A stretch of 64,000 nucleotides of DNA from Myroides pelagicus (GTDB taxonomy: Bacteria; Bacteroidota; Bacteroidia; Flavobacteriales; Flavobacteriaceae): contig NZ_WMJY01000001.1 of assembly GCF_009711055.1 (NCBI RefSeq), positions 62,001 to 126,000 of the forward strand, written 5' to 3'. The notes under the pieces are model-generated. The model saw nothing but the letters and a program-made list of their open reading frames with translations. It was not told the origin of the DNA and did no database searches. The translations under genes and the position numbers were made by a program. Shown here piece by piece: positions 54,737 through 63,009 of the stretch (the first letter of the stretch is position 1; each line of letters begins with the position of its first letter).

Positions 54737-57693
54737 TATCCTATCCTATTACCGCGTTTAGCTGTTCTATCCAACACCAATCGAAGCTTAGTACCATCCA
54801 ACTCAAAACCACCTCCAACAGTGACATGAACTGGACCACCACCTCCAACTGGCTCTATTAATTCTTTTAATTTGTTTAAAGGAGCAATAACTTCAGGGTT
54901 ATTTGCTGCTCCAGCGTACTCACCCATTAATCCAAATGTAGGTCCTGAAACTATACCACCATCAGCAAATTTTGGAATAGATGCAAATGCACCAATAATA
55001 CCAGCTATCGCAGTAGCGATGAATGCTGGCGTTGTAAATACAGCCGCTGGACCTGTGCTATTACCTGACTGAGTAGCACCTACAATAGCGTTAGCCATTG
55101 CGTTAGATAATGCCATTGACATTAATTTAATAACTACACCTGCCATTGATTGCCCAAATCGCTCTAAACCACTCTGAGCCTCCCCCATTGATCCGACAAA
55201 ATTCTGCCCAAACTCATTGAACGCATTGCCAACTATGTCAGAATACATTATCGCTTCTTCTTGTTTTTGAGCTAAAGCATCACTAGCTAATTGAGACTGT
55301 AATGTCAACTCCTGCTGTAGTCTATTAATACTCTCGGAAGCATTATCGAATGAAGCTTCATCTACTTTAGCTCTCAACGAGAATTCTAAATCAACAATCT
55401 CACTTTGTAAAGCCCTGTATTTTAAACTACCTATTTCAGTAAGCTTAAGGTCTTCACGCTTCTTAGAAATCAAACTCTCAAATGCCGATATTGTACCTTC
55501 TGGAATAGGCTCTACTAATGAGATTGCAGATTGCTTTTCACGTTTTGTAAATAAAGAATCTAGCTTCTCTCTAACCGCTTCAATCTCATCTCCAAATGCT
55601 AAATAATCCTCTCTTGTTAATGCTGTAGAATCTCTTAATTTCTCTAATGCAGCTATTTGAGCATTATAATAATCAGCAGAACCCACCTTAGCATCAGAAT
55701 CACCACCTCCTGAAAAATCATCTTCAACAACTACTTTCTTTTTCTTCTTCTTACCAGATTCTTCTTCTGAAGCAATTAAATCATCTAGAGCAGACACTTG
55801 CTTATTAATAAGATCAATATCTCGCTCCTTCTGCTTTAAATAAGGCTCATATCCTGCCTTAAGCTCAGCTGCCTGCTTTTCTGTAATATTTAACTTAGAT
55901 ATATATTTATCAAGTTCTTCGCGACTCTTAATAACTACCTGGTCCCCATAACCAATAGCTGCCCACAATTTATCGAATACATCTTGAGAAAATCCACGCT
56001 CACCTAAACCACTTAACTCCGCATCTATCTTCTTCTGAAACAACTCCGTTTTTTTAGCTAGAGCTGCCTGCTCTACTGCTTTTTTATTCAGAGCTTTTAT
56101 GTAATCATTTATTTCATCAGTAGCTTCTCTAGTATTAATCTTTTCAAGCGTTATATTCTTTAAATAAGAGGGCGAAATAGCGTTCAATTTCTTAATAGCT
56201 TCTTCTCTTTTTGCCTTAGAAACATTCTCATTTCTAGCTATCTTAAGAAGCGAATCTAACTCTGCTCTCTCTCTAGCGATACTCTTCTGAGCCTGAGATT
56301 GCACATCTGATAATGTCTTTTGAACTCTTGCAGCGCTATCTGCTTCTCTTGTATAAACGTATAACGCTACACCTAATGCCGCAACTGCAGCTGTTATTGA
56401 TGCAATAGGATTAGCTAATATAGCTGCATAAAAACCTTTTAAACTTGCAGTTGCTGCCAAATAACTCTTTGCTATTTGTGGTAACATTCTCACCATTGTT
56501 CCATATCCAACTAACAATGGACCAATAGCCGCAGCTACACCCCCAATCGCAACTATTGTAGTTTTAGCAGCATCACTCAATCCAAGAAACCATTTTGAAG
56601 CATCCCTTATCAAGATCGTCATACTTTTAAAAGCTGGCTCTAACACCTTCCCTATTTGAATAGACACGCCTTCTAATGCAGATTTCATTTCACGCCAACT
56701 ACCGCCAACACCACCTTCCATTTGATCACTCATTCTCTTAGCTGTACCAGCAGAATTAGTAATCGATTTAGATAACTTATCGAAATCTTCAGGAGCAGCA
56801 TTAACAATTGCTAGTAATCCCGATATAGCCTCTTGCCCTGCTAACATACCAGCATACTGACCCTTTTGAGCATCAGTAAGATTTGAGAACTTATCTCTAA
56901 TCTGATCTAACACTTCACGAAGAGGCTTCATACTTCCATCTGCATTCTTAACCTCTATACCTAAATCAGTTAACGCTTGCTTAGCCTCTCGTGTAGGCTT
57001 AACCATTCTAGTCATCAAAGATCGTAACGCTGTACCTGCTTTTTCTCCCTTTATTCCTGCATTAGCCATTAATCCGATTGCTAGAGACAAGTCTTCTACC
57101 TCATACCCGAATGAACCAGCTAATGGAGCAGCATACTGGAATGCTTGACCTAGCATTCCTACGGTTGTATTAGAATTACTTGCCGCTGCTGCTAACACAT
57201 CTACAAAATGACCAGCGTCTTGCGCACCCTTATTCATAGCGGTCAATCCATCTGTTAAGATATCAGCAACCATTCCTAATCCCTCACCACTTGCTGCAGC
57301 TAGATCAAGCACTCCTGGTATTCCCGAAATAATTTGTTGAGTCTTCCAACCAGCTAAAGCCATATAATTCATAGCTTCAGCAGATTCACTAGCTGTAAAA
57401 CGAGTAGAAGCACCCATTTGCTCAGCTGTATCGGTAAGTTTATTAAATTCTTCAGCAGTAGCGTTAGTAGTAGCTTGAACCTTGCGCATACTATCGTCAA
57501 AATCCATATTCAACTTACTACTAAAGCCTGCTAATGCAGCCAATGGAGCAGTCAAATAAGTACTCATTTGAGTACCTATCTCTTGCCACTTTTTCCCATG
57601 TCTTATGAATTCTCGATGCGTATTCTGCATCTCTCTAGAGAACTCACTAAGATCTGCCCTAAAAAGGACATTTATTTGTGCTAAACCCGCCAT
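54736..57693 (-). CDS. Tail tape measure protein
   Basis: A 985-residue protein that sets tail length. The N-terminal 400 residues contain the TP901-type core (QMGASTRFTASESAEAMNYMALAGW, LTDGLTAMNKGAQDAGHFVDVLAAAASNSNTTVGMLGQAFQYAAP, LMANAGIKGEKAGTALRSLMTRM). Hydrophobic stretches near 370-450 (TIVAIGGVAAAIGPLLVGYG, ASITAAVAALGVALYVY) and near 880-940 may enter the host membrane. Helical regions fill 450-830. By the usual 1.5 angstrom per residue a tail near 150 nm is expected. Confidence 0.93.
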   Translation of the reverse strand: MAGLAQINVLFRADLSEFSREMQNTHREFIRHGKKWQEIGTQMSTYLTAPLAALAGFSSKLNMDFDDSMRKVQATTNATAEEFNKLTDTAEQMGASTRFTASESAEAMNYMALAGWKTQQIISGIPGVLDLAAASGEGLGMVADILTDGLTAMNKGAQDAGHFVDVLAAAASNSNTTVGMLGQAFQYAAPLAGSFGYEVEDLSLAIGLMANAGIKGEKAGTALRSLMTRMVKPTREAKQALTDLGIEVKNADGSMKPLREVLDQIRDKFSNLTDAQKGQYAGMLAGQEAISGLLAIVNAAPEDFDKLSKSITNSAGTAKRMSDQMEGGVGGSWREMKSALEGVSIQIGKVLEPAFKSMTILIRDASKWFLGLSDAAKTTIVAIGGVAAAIGPLLVGYGTMVRMLPQIAKSYLAATASLKGFYAAILANPIASITAAVAALGVALYVYTREADSAARVQKTLSDVQSQAQKSIARERAELDSLLKIARNENVSKAKREEAIKKLNAISPSYLKNITLEKINTREATDEINDYIKALNKKAVEQAALAKKTELFQKKIDAELSGLGERGFSQDVFDKLWAAIGYGDQVVIKSREELDKYISKLNITEKQAAELKAGYEPYLKQKERDIDLINKQVSALDDLIASEEESGKKKKKKVVVEDDFSGGGDSDAKVGSADYYNAQIAALEKLRDSTALTREDYLAFGDEIEAVREKLDSLFTKREKQSAISLVEPIPEGTISAFESLISKKREDLKLTEIGSLKYRALQSEIVDLEFSLRAKVDEASFDNASESINRLQQELTLQSQLASDALAQKQEEAIMYSDIVGNAFNEFGQNFVGSMGEAQSGLERFGQSMAGVVIKLMSMALSNAMANAIVGATQSGNSTGPAAVFTTPAFIATAIAGIIGAFASIPKFADGGIVSGPTFGLMGEYAGAANNPEVIAPLNKLKELIEPVGGGGPVHVTVGGGFELDGTKLRLVLDRTAKRGNRIG

Positions 57694-57713
57694 TAATCAT
57701 TCTGCATTTTATC

Positions 57714-58091
57714 CTACAATTTTTCTCTCTTCATCTGATCAATCTTATCCCATCGACCCTTCATGTCTTCAAATCCTTCTTCATTTTGACCATTATCTAA
57801 AATATCTTCCTGGTCCCAAGGGAAAGGTAATATTTCTCTAATACTCTTATTCTTACTCTTAAGATGTGGTCGAATAACAGCATCATATATTGTCCTAACT
57901 TGCTCCCAAGAAGTTTTGGTTTGTCGCTCTGTTTTTTGATTCCAACCGACTTGTATATTAGAAAATTGGCGTGGTGTCAAAGTATATAAATAATTAATAT
58001 CTAATCCTATCTGACCACACGCCAATGCTTCTAAATCATCCCAAGTGAAATCTACTTCTTTACTTGAGCTGTTTTTTTTTTTGATCTTCAT
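57714..58091 (-). CDS. Tail assembly chaperone, second (T-like) ORF
   Basis: A 125-residue ORF whose first 32 bases overlap the end of the preceding chaperone ORF. It begins MKIKKKNSSSKEVDFTWDDLEALACGQIGLDINYLYTLTPRQFSNI, the latter part resembling the C-terminal extension of gpG-T-type chaperones. The overlap contains an A11 run (58072-58082 as T11 on plus), a possible frameshift or transcription slippage site. It may be made from its own ATG, as a fusion, or both. Position just before the tape measure fits. Confidence 0.68.
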   Translation of the reverse strand: MKIKKKNSSSKEVDFTWDDLEALACGQIGLDINYLYTLTPRQFSNIQVGWNQKTERQTKTSWEQVRTIYDAVIRPHLKSKNKSIREILPFPWDQEDILDNGQNEEGFEDMKGRWDKIDQMKREKL

Positions 58092-58401
58092 TTGATTTAG
58101 GAAGAGACTTCATGAACTCAAGAACAATTTCTTGCATCTTCTCAGGGTTAACCATAAGTGCATCAACAGCATCGTCAGAATCTAAATCAAACCCAGCATT
58201 ACTTGCTGAAGCCTGAACTAAATCTCCAAAAGTGCTAAGCTGATCAAACCCTAACTCATCCTTATTTTGAAACGATCCAAATCTTTCAAACACCCCATTA
58301 ATTGAGTTAATTTTCCATTTTTCACTTAGTCTTCTTAACACACCATAACCAAACTTAAGCTCGACAAGCACATCTCCGACTTGTATTTCAATCTTCTTCA
58401 T
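58060..58401 (-). CDS. Tail assembly chaperone, first (G-like) ORF
   Basis: A 113-residue protein after the major tail protein. It starts with a beta hairpin (IEIQVGDVLVELKFGYGVLRRL) followed by helices, as in gpG-type chaperones that coat the tape measure protein. The ORF ends in SNEDQKKKQLK, with the KKK encoded by the A11 run. The next ORF lies in the +1 (or -2) frame relative to this one. Confidence 0.7.
   Translation of the reverse strand: MKKIEIQVGDVLVELKFGYGVLRRLSEKWKINSINGVFERFGSFQNKDELGFDQLSTFGDLVQASASNAGFDLDSDDAVDALMVNPEKMQEIVLEFMKSLPKSNEDQKKKQLK
58072..58082 (-). promoter_or_regulatory. A11 slippery run in the tail chaperone overlap
   Basis: Eleven consecutive A residues on the coding strand within the 32-base overlap of the two chaperone ORFs. 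Loss of one base or gain of two would fuse the ORFs. It is the expected place for programmed frameshifting in siphoviruses. Confidence 0.5.
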
Positions 58402-58403
58402 AA

Positions 58404-58826
58404 TTAAACTGTTAATCGACTTAATTCTAAATCACCATTACCTTTAAAACTAAAACTAGAAGTAGAACTACTTCCAACCTCTGCACTAATAGAAGTTGAC
58501 TCAACATAAGCCTTACCCTTTAATAAAATATCTCCAGACTTACCTGTTGTCATTTCAACATCAATCTCCTTACTCTGCAATTGTAGCTGCAATAAATCAA
58601 AGAAATCATTTTGCGTACTCGCCGCTGCCTTATCAGCCGTTAACGACTCCGCACTAAGCGACCATTCATAGTTCGAAGGCACATTCACTGTACCATCTGT
58701 ATCCTTTGTCGCGATAGCTTCTAGAGTTGTAGATATTGAAATCTGACAACTCGTAGAGTGATATAATGTTTTTCCATCTACACTCAATCTCAGGTCCTTA
58801 CCTTTATAAATTTGCCCCTCAGCCAT
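58404..58826 (-). CDS. Major tail (tube) protein
   Basis: A 140-residue beta-rich protein: GKDLRLSVDGKTLYHSTSCQISISTTLEAIATKDTDGTVN, YEWSLSAESL, DILLKGKAYVESTSISAEVGSSSTSSFSFKGNGDLEL. This is the TP901-1 type major tail protein pattern, compact and Ser/Thr-rich, located between the tail terminator and the chaperones, exactly where siphoviruses keep it. It polymerises into the tail tube. Confidence 0.85.
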   Translation of the reverse strand: MAEGQIYKGKDLRLSVDGKTLYHSTSCQISISTTLEAIATKDTDGTVNVPSNYEWSLSAESLTADKAAASTQNDFFDLLQLQLQSKEIDVEMTTGKSGDILLKGKAYVESTSISAEVGSSSTSSFSFKGNGDLELSRLTV

Positions 58827-58828
58827 AC

Positions 58829-59182
58829 TTACATTATTAAATTAAAATTCACGTTAACATATATATATCGATTTTCATCGTCGAACACTACTTGAGTAGA
58901 TTGAAATTCTGCATTAGGCATCTCATCTACAGATATTTTCATTTTATCAGCAAACGAAATAGCCTTCATATAATTTTCAGGCTCATAACACAGTGATAAT
59001 GTTGAAGGAAATACCCTTGCATTATCCGTTAACTGCGGTGATTCACCTATATTATAAACAGCCATTGGAAACTTCTTAGACTGTTCGCTTACAAATAATG
59101 GAGATAACCGATCATTCATCTCAGATATAAAATCAGAATTATTCCTAAAATAGTCGTATATAAATTCACTAGCCTTCTCCAT
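58829..59182 (-). CDS. Tail terminator/completion protein (gpU or DUF3168-like)
   Basis: A 117-residue protein placed between the gp10-like and major tail genes. The alpha/beta pattern (ASEFIYDYFRNNSDFISEMNDRLSPLFV, PMAVYNIGESPQLTDN, NRYIYVNVNFNLIM) fits tail terminator proteins, which cap the tail tube. Overlaps upstream gene by one base. Family assignment is by position and fold pattern. Confidence 0.65.
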   Translation of the reverse strand: MEKASEFIYDYFRNNSDFISEMNDRLSPLFVSEQSKKFPMAVYNIGESPQLTDNARVFPSTLSLCYEPENYMKAISFADKMKISVDEMPNAEFQSTQVVFDDENRYIYVNVNFNLIM

Positions 59183-59784
59183 TACCTACTTAACTTATTT
59201 ATTCTCTTTTGAATAAACTGAGAAAACTTCTTCTCAGCCTCTGTAGTCACTTGACCTTTAGTTTGATTATAAGCATCTGTTAAGAATGGCTGAGGCTTAG
59301 TCATTCTAGCCTTACCCATCTGCCTTAACACAGCTCTTTCTTTTTTTGTTTTTCTCGTTTTGTTATTCGCAGAACCCTTCGAATTGTTTCTTACTGTAGT
59401 AAATCTTGAGTTGTTTTTAAAAAACAATTTAGAAGACTTAGAAGCTCCAGCGAAATACTCATGCCCTTCATGAACAAAGTGCGCATACCAGCCGTCAAAC
59501 TTCCTCTTAGCCCTTGCTCCTACAATAATCGTAGGATTAGAACTCCTACCCGTTATTAAACCCAATGACTTTTTTAAATTACCAGGTTGTATAAATTTAC
59601 CTCTAGAATAATGTTTGTTTTTAGACACTGGAACTATTGACTTAGATACTTGAAGAGTAGGTTTCGCGATCTGCCTTAAAATAGCTAAACTTTCTCTTCT
59701 CTTATCCTTATCATCTGACAATAACTTAATCTTATTTGTCAGCTCCTGAAATCCCTCAATATCTACCTTAATTCTATTGCTCAT
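59182..59784 (-). CDS. HK97 gp10-like tail completion protein
   Basis: A 200-residue basic protein: IEGFQELTNKIKLL start, YAHFVHEGHEYFAG in the middle, MTKPQPFLTDAYNQTKGQV near the end. The xHxxEG and KPQPFL pattern is typical of HK97 gp10 proteins, which take part in joining head and tail. A Lys/Arg/Asn-rich insert lies at about residues 120-160. Overlaps the previous gene by 11 bases. Confidence 0.78.
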   Translation of the reverse strand: MSNRIKVDIEGFQELTNKIKLLSDDKDKRRESLAILRQIAKPTLQVSKSIVPVSKNKHYSRGKFIQPGNLKKSLGLITGRSSNPTIIVGARAKRKFDGWYAHFVHEGHEYFAGASKSSKLFFKNNSRFTTVRNNSKGSANNKTRKTKKERAVLRQMGKARMTKPQPFLTDAYNQTKGQVTTEAEKKFSQFIQKRINKLSR

Positions 59785-60109
59785 TTACACATTTTAAAAT
59801 AAGATGACTCCTTCTTCCTAATTGAGACACACTCACAACATTATATCTCACGCCACAATCTTCAATTAGCATTTTAAAACCATCCCTCTCAATATCAGAG
59901 CGCCATCGGATAACATACACCCTACTCACACTACTCATTACTGCCATATCAATATCTTCTGATCCAAAATCGCTATGTAATTTCGCCCAAGGTTCACTAT
60001 ATACCTCAATAATAGATTTCTCTTGACCCACTCTATCTTTAGAGTTAACAACTTTCAAAATCTTTATTTTGCGATCCATCTGTCCGATGTAAGGTTTTCT
60101 TACAGCCAT
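59774..60109 (-). CDS. Head closure (head-tail adaptor) protein
   Basis: A 111-residue SPP1 gp16-like protein: MDRKIKILKV start, EVYSEPWAKLHSDFGSED, YVIRWRSDIERDGFKMLIEDCGVRYNVVSVSQLGRRSHLILKCV. The WAKL...I(R)WR...Y.V..v...gr..yl.l pattern is the head-tail adaptor family. It closes the head after packaging. Ten-base overlap with the connector gene. Confidence 0.83.
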   Translation of the reverse strand: MAVRKPYIGQMDRKIKILKVVNSKDRVGQEKSIIEVYSEPWAKLHSDFGSEDIDMAVMSSVSRVYVIRWRSDIERDGFKMLIEDCGVRYNVVSVSQLGRRSHLILKCVNEQ

Positions 60110-60648
60110 TTTCTATAAGGTCTTAATAAATTATTTACTGCTGTATTATTGCCCTGACTTCTATCTTCACGTTTTTCAAACGAATCACCAATCATAAGTA
60201 AAATAGCTGACTTAATAGGTCCTGGTAAATCTTCAGAATCATATCCTACAGACAACACAACCTTAATAGATTGCCCTGGCCTTAATTCAACATCTCTAAA
60301 TACTATTTCATAATGTTCTGGACCACGCTTAACTTGTGAGTAAGAAGAGATAGGAAGAGTAATTGAATCAACACCCTCTTCAACTATCTCAACTTCCTCA
60401 ACAGAATCATTTAAAGAGAAACGCTCTACAACAAATGATTCAGGGTTATTAACAAATAAAAAAACATGACTCTTATTAATTATCCTCTCTGTATACATTT
60501 GAACTTGTGAAATAGCAGACGCTATTGCAACTTCCACCAACTCGTCCTCTTCATTATAGTCAACATCTAAGCGCAAATGCTTTTTTGCCAACTTCAAACT
60601 AACCAATTCAACAGCATTCACTGCAACAACATCTGTATTCACAACCAA
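60100..60648 (-). CDS. Head-tail connector protein (gp6-like)
   Basis: A 182-residue protein with VSLKLAKKHLRLDVDYNEEDELVEVAIASAISQVQMYTERII at the start and PIKSAILLMIGDSFEKREDRS near the end, both hallmarks of gp6-type connectors (helical bundle around a beta middle). It binds the portal ring. The middle is acidic (VEEVEIVEEG). Confidence 0.85.
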   Translation of the reverse strand: MVVNTDVVAVNAVELVSLKLAKKHLRLDVDYNEEDELVEVAIASAISQVQMYTERIINKSHVFLFVNNPESFVVERFSLNDSVEEVEIVEEGVDSITLPISSYSQVKRGPEHYEIVFRDVELRPGQSIKVVLSVGYDSEDLPGPIKSAILLMIGDSFEKREDRSQGNNTAVNNLLRPYRKWL

Positions 60649-60674
60649 AAAAAATTAATATGAAAGGATTTATT

Positions 60675-61106
60675 TTACACTAATTCAGCATACCTAGCTT
60701 CCACTACTTCTGCTGCAACCTCCTTGTGCAATGCAACTTCTTGCCCTACATTATAAGGAAGTTTAAATCTACCTGCTGGAGATAATAAGAACCTGACAAT
60801 TGTCTGATCCTCTGACTCAACAACTTTACTACTCACTTTTGAAATAGAACTAATTTCATTTTGTAAGTTAGAAATAATAACATCCTTACTCTCCAACAAA
60901 TCACCCATTCTAACTGCTTCCTCACCCTGAGTTTTCACCACCTCTTGTAATTCAGCAATTCTAGAATCTCTATCTGATAGAGTAGCTTCTAACTCTTTTA
61001 CTTTATCCAACAACACAACATCTTCATTGTTAGAAGCTACTTCTATATTATCTAGAAGAGAAGGAGCTCCAGCCCCTTGCTCTTGTTTTTTAACCTCTTT
61101 AGCCAT
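60675..61106 (-). CDS. Phage coiled-coil protein between capsid and connector
   Basis: A 143-residue protein with a predicted coiled coil (about residues 28-95, heptads in LDKVKELEATLSDRDSRIAELQEVV) and a small C-terminal beta domain (VRFLLSPAGRFKLPYNVGQEVALHKEVAAEVVEARYAELV). No family recognised. The gene's place just after the capsid gene suggests a head accessory, decoration or scaffold role. Confidence 0.65.
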   Translation of the reverse strand: MAKEVKKQEQGAGAPSLLDNIEVASNNEDVVLLDKVKELEATLSDRDSRIAELQEVVKTQGEEAVRMGDLLESKDVIISNLQNEISSISKVSSKVVESEDQTIVRFLLSPAGRFKLPYNVGQEVALHKEVAAEVVEARYAELV

Positions 61107-61109
61107 AGA

Positions 61110-62390
61110 TTATCCTTTTAAAAACTTATTGACAGCAAACGCTTCAGGATTAGCACACTGTACATCTGCATACAGATTAGAATATAACTTAACCTGCGCA
61201 GAACCTGCTCCAGTTATAGGATCAGCAACGAAGTTCACACCTCCCCATTGCCCAATAAATAATTCAGAAAAATCTCCATAAATCAATGGCTGTGTACCTG
61301 CTAATGTTTCTACAAGATTAGTTACAATAGTCTTACTACCATTCATCATTCCACCCTCCATTAAGAATCTTCCACTTCCTGCATCTTTCTTAGCTACCAT
61401 TGCTGCTCCAGCTAAAAGAGAATTCATAATATAAGTAGCATTACCTACATTAGCATTTGAAGAAGCTACTAACTTCCAAAGCTCAACAATAGCTTCATGA
61501 GTCAACTCTTCTTCTGCTACAGCCTTAGCTAATTGAACTCCTGGCATATTTAACAATCCTAACGGAGCTTTACCTCCTGCTCCATTTAAAGCAGCCTGAT
61601 TCAAAGCTCTTCCTGACGCTCCTCTTAACTTATTGTATATAATATTCTCAACACCTTCAGAAGTTTGTAACAGCAATTGATTTGAAATAGAGATACCAGC
61701 CCCAGCACGTTTAGGTTTCATCACAGGACCTCCCACTTTCTCAGCTTCTAATACAATCTCTTCTAACTCATCTAACCATTTATATTCATACTCTGAGAAC
61801 TTAGGCAACCCTACATTTCCAACTAACCCTGTCATCATTGTAGCCCCAGCTTCTTCTAAAAATAACTTAGGAATAAAACCATCAACAATTCTATTCTCTT
61901 GTGTAACTAACGTCCCTCCAAACTGTCCTCCATCTTGACCTACTGTTTGCGTAGTAGCTCTAACCATTGTCGACGGAATAGAAAATGAGCGTTCTGTATT
62001 ATTGAATGTTAAACTCAAAGTACCTGCTTCCCTCAAAGCCTCGTCATTCATCTCTTTTTCTACACCAGTCAAAGCCACCCCTCTACTTGCTGCTCTTGCC
62101 GCTGTTAAAAACGAATATCTTTGAGACATCTCCCCCATCTCTCTTTCTTCTGAAGTAGAGCTTCCTCCTGCTGAACCTAATGTTTGAGCAAAACGCAACT
62201 GTCTCGCTTCATTAGCTAACTCTCTTTCTATTTCAGCATCTAAGGCCTCAACCTCTTCATCCATTGCATCTATTTGCGTTTGCTCCTCAGGCGTAAAACC
62301 TCTATTAGCTGTTTCAGCAGCATCTACAATTTTTTTCTGTGCTTGCAACTTAGCCATTCGCTGTTGCTTTAAAATGTCCGATTTCTTCAT
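61110..62390 (-). CDS. Major capsid protein, HK97 fold
   Basis: A 426-residue protein. Residues 1-75 are a charged coiled-coil delta domain (LQAQKKIVDAAETANRG, EALDAEIERELANEARQLRF) expected to be removed by the protease. The rest shows HK97 capsid features: GGTLVTQE early, LDELEEIVLEAEKVGGPVMKPKRAGAGISISNQLLLQTSEGVENIIYNKL (spine helix), GGMMNGSKTIVTN and YGDFSELFIGQWGGVNFVADP (P domain). No crosslink Lys-Asn evidence can be judged. Confidence 0.93.
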   Translation of the reverse strand: MKKSDILKQQRMAKLQAQKKIVDAAETANRGFTPEEQTQIDAMDEEVEALDAEIERELANEARQLRFAQTLGSAGGSSTSEEREMGEMSQRYSFLTAARAASRGVALTGVEKEMNDEALREAGTLSLTFNNTERSFSIPSTMVRATTQTVGQDGGQFGGTLVTQENRIVDGFIPKLFLEEAGATMMTGLVGNVGLPKFSEYEYKWLDELEEIVLEAEKVGGPVMKPKRAGAGISISNQLLLQTSEGVENIIYNKLRGASGRALNQAALNGAGGKAPLGLLNMPGVQLAKAVAEEELTHEAIVELWKLVASSNANVGNATYIMNSLLAGAAMVAKKDAGSGRFLMEGGMMNGSKTIVTNLVETLAGTQPLIYGDFSELFIGQWGGVNFVADPITGAGSAQVKLYSNLYADVQCANPEAFAVNKFLKG

Positions 62391-62391
62391 C

Positions 62392-63009
62392 TTACTTACT
62401 CATTTTAATTTTTAAATCAATCAGCTTCGCTCTATTTGCTACACTGTTATATTTTACTTCCTCTGTATCTTCCTGAACAGGATTATCATTCAATAGATTT
62501 TGTTTAATCTCCTCTAAGCTTTCTGCATTTCTCTTTAACGCATCAGGATTAGAACCTGCTGTACAAATTGACCATTCAATCAATTCTTGTTTAGTGAAAT
62601 AAATAATATCTGAATCTTCACCTTGATCTTCTATCCCTCTATGCCCTTCTTTAACATCAGCAGAAACACTTGCCATTCTAAGAATACCATTCTTAACTTT
62701 ATTAAAGACCTTCTCTGCTAAAGGATTGTTTTCAGCATCTTCAAAAGTCAAAGTAGCAACTAATTCATTACCTTCTATTCTCACTACAGAAGTACCAATA
62801 ACTAAATCAGGATCATCACTGTATAAAGAATGCATATAAAGAACTATAGGGTTATTGTTATTATAAAAATCTAACTCCCATCCTGACAATCTAAACACTG
62901 TTTTATGCCTATCTACTGCCTCTGTACTTATAACAAAATCAACCTGTCTATTCTGTACCTGTTCTTCTGTTAATGCTCTGGCAACTGCATATCTAATTAC
63001 TCTACTCAT
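62392..63009 (-). CDS. Prohead maturation protease, HK97 family
   Basis: A 205-residue peptidase U35-like protein. The N-terminal FVISTEAVDRHKTVFRLSGWELDFYNNNNPIVLYMHSLY carries the His of the active site (about residue 60), and ILRMASVSADVKEG holds the catalytic Ser pair region. C-terminal 40 residues are helical and charged. It cuts the capsid delta domain during maturation. Overlaps portal by 8 bases. Confidence 0.9.
   Translation of the reverse strand: MSRVIRYAVARALTEEQVQNRQVDFVISTEAVDRHKTVFRLSGWELDFYNNNNPIVLYMHSLYSDDPDLVIGTSVVRIEGNELVATLTFEDAENNPLAEKVFNKVKNGILRMASVSADVKEGHRGIEDQGEDSDIIYFTKQELIEWSICTAGSNPDALKRNAESLEEIKQNLLNDNPVQEDTEEVKYNSVANRAKLIDLKIKMSK

Noticed and set aside
55732..55750. 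Poly-lysine run in the tape measure gene as a second slippery site
   Set aside because: The gene stays open in a single frame through it, and no overlapping ORF would be joined by a shift.
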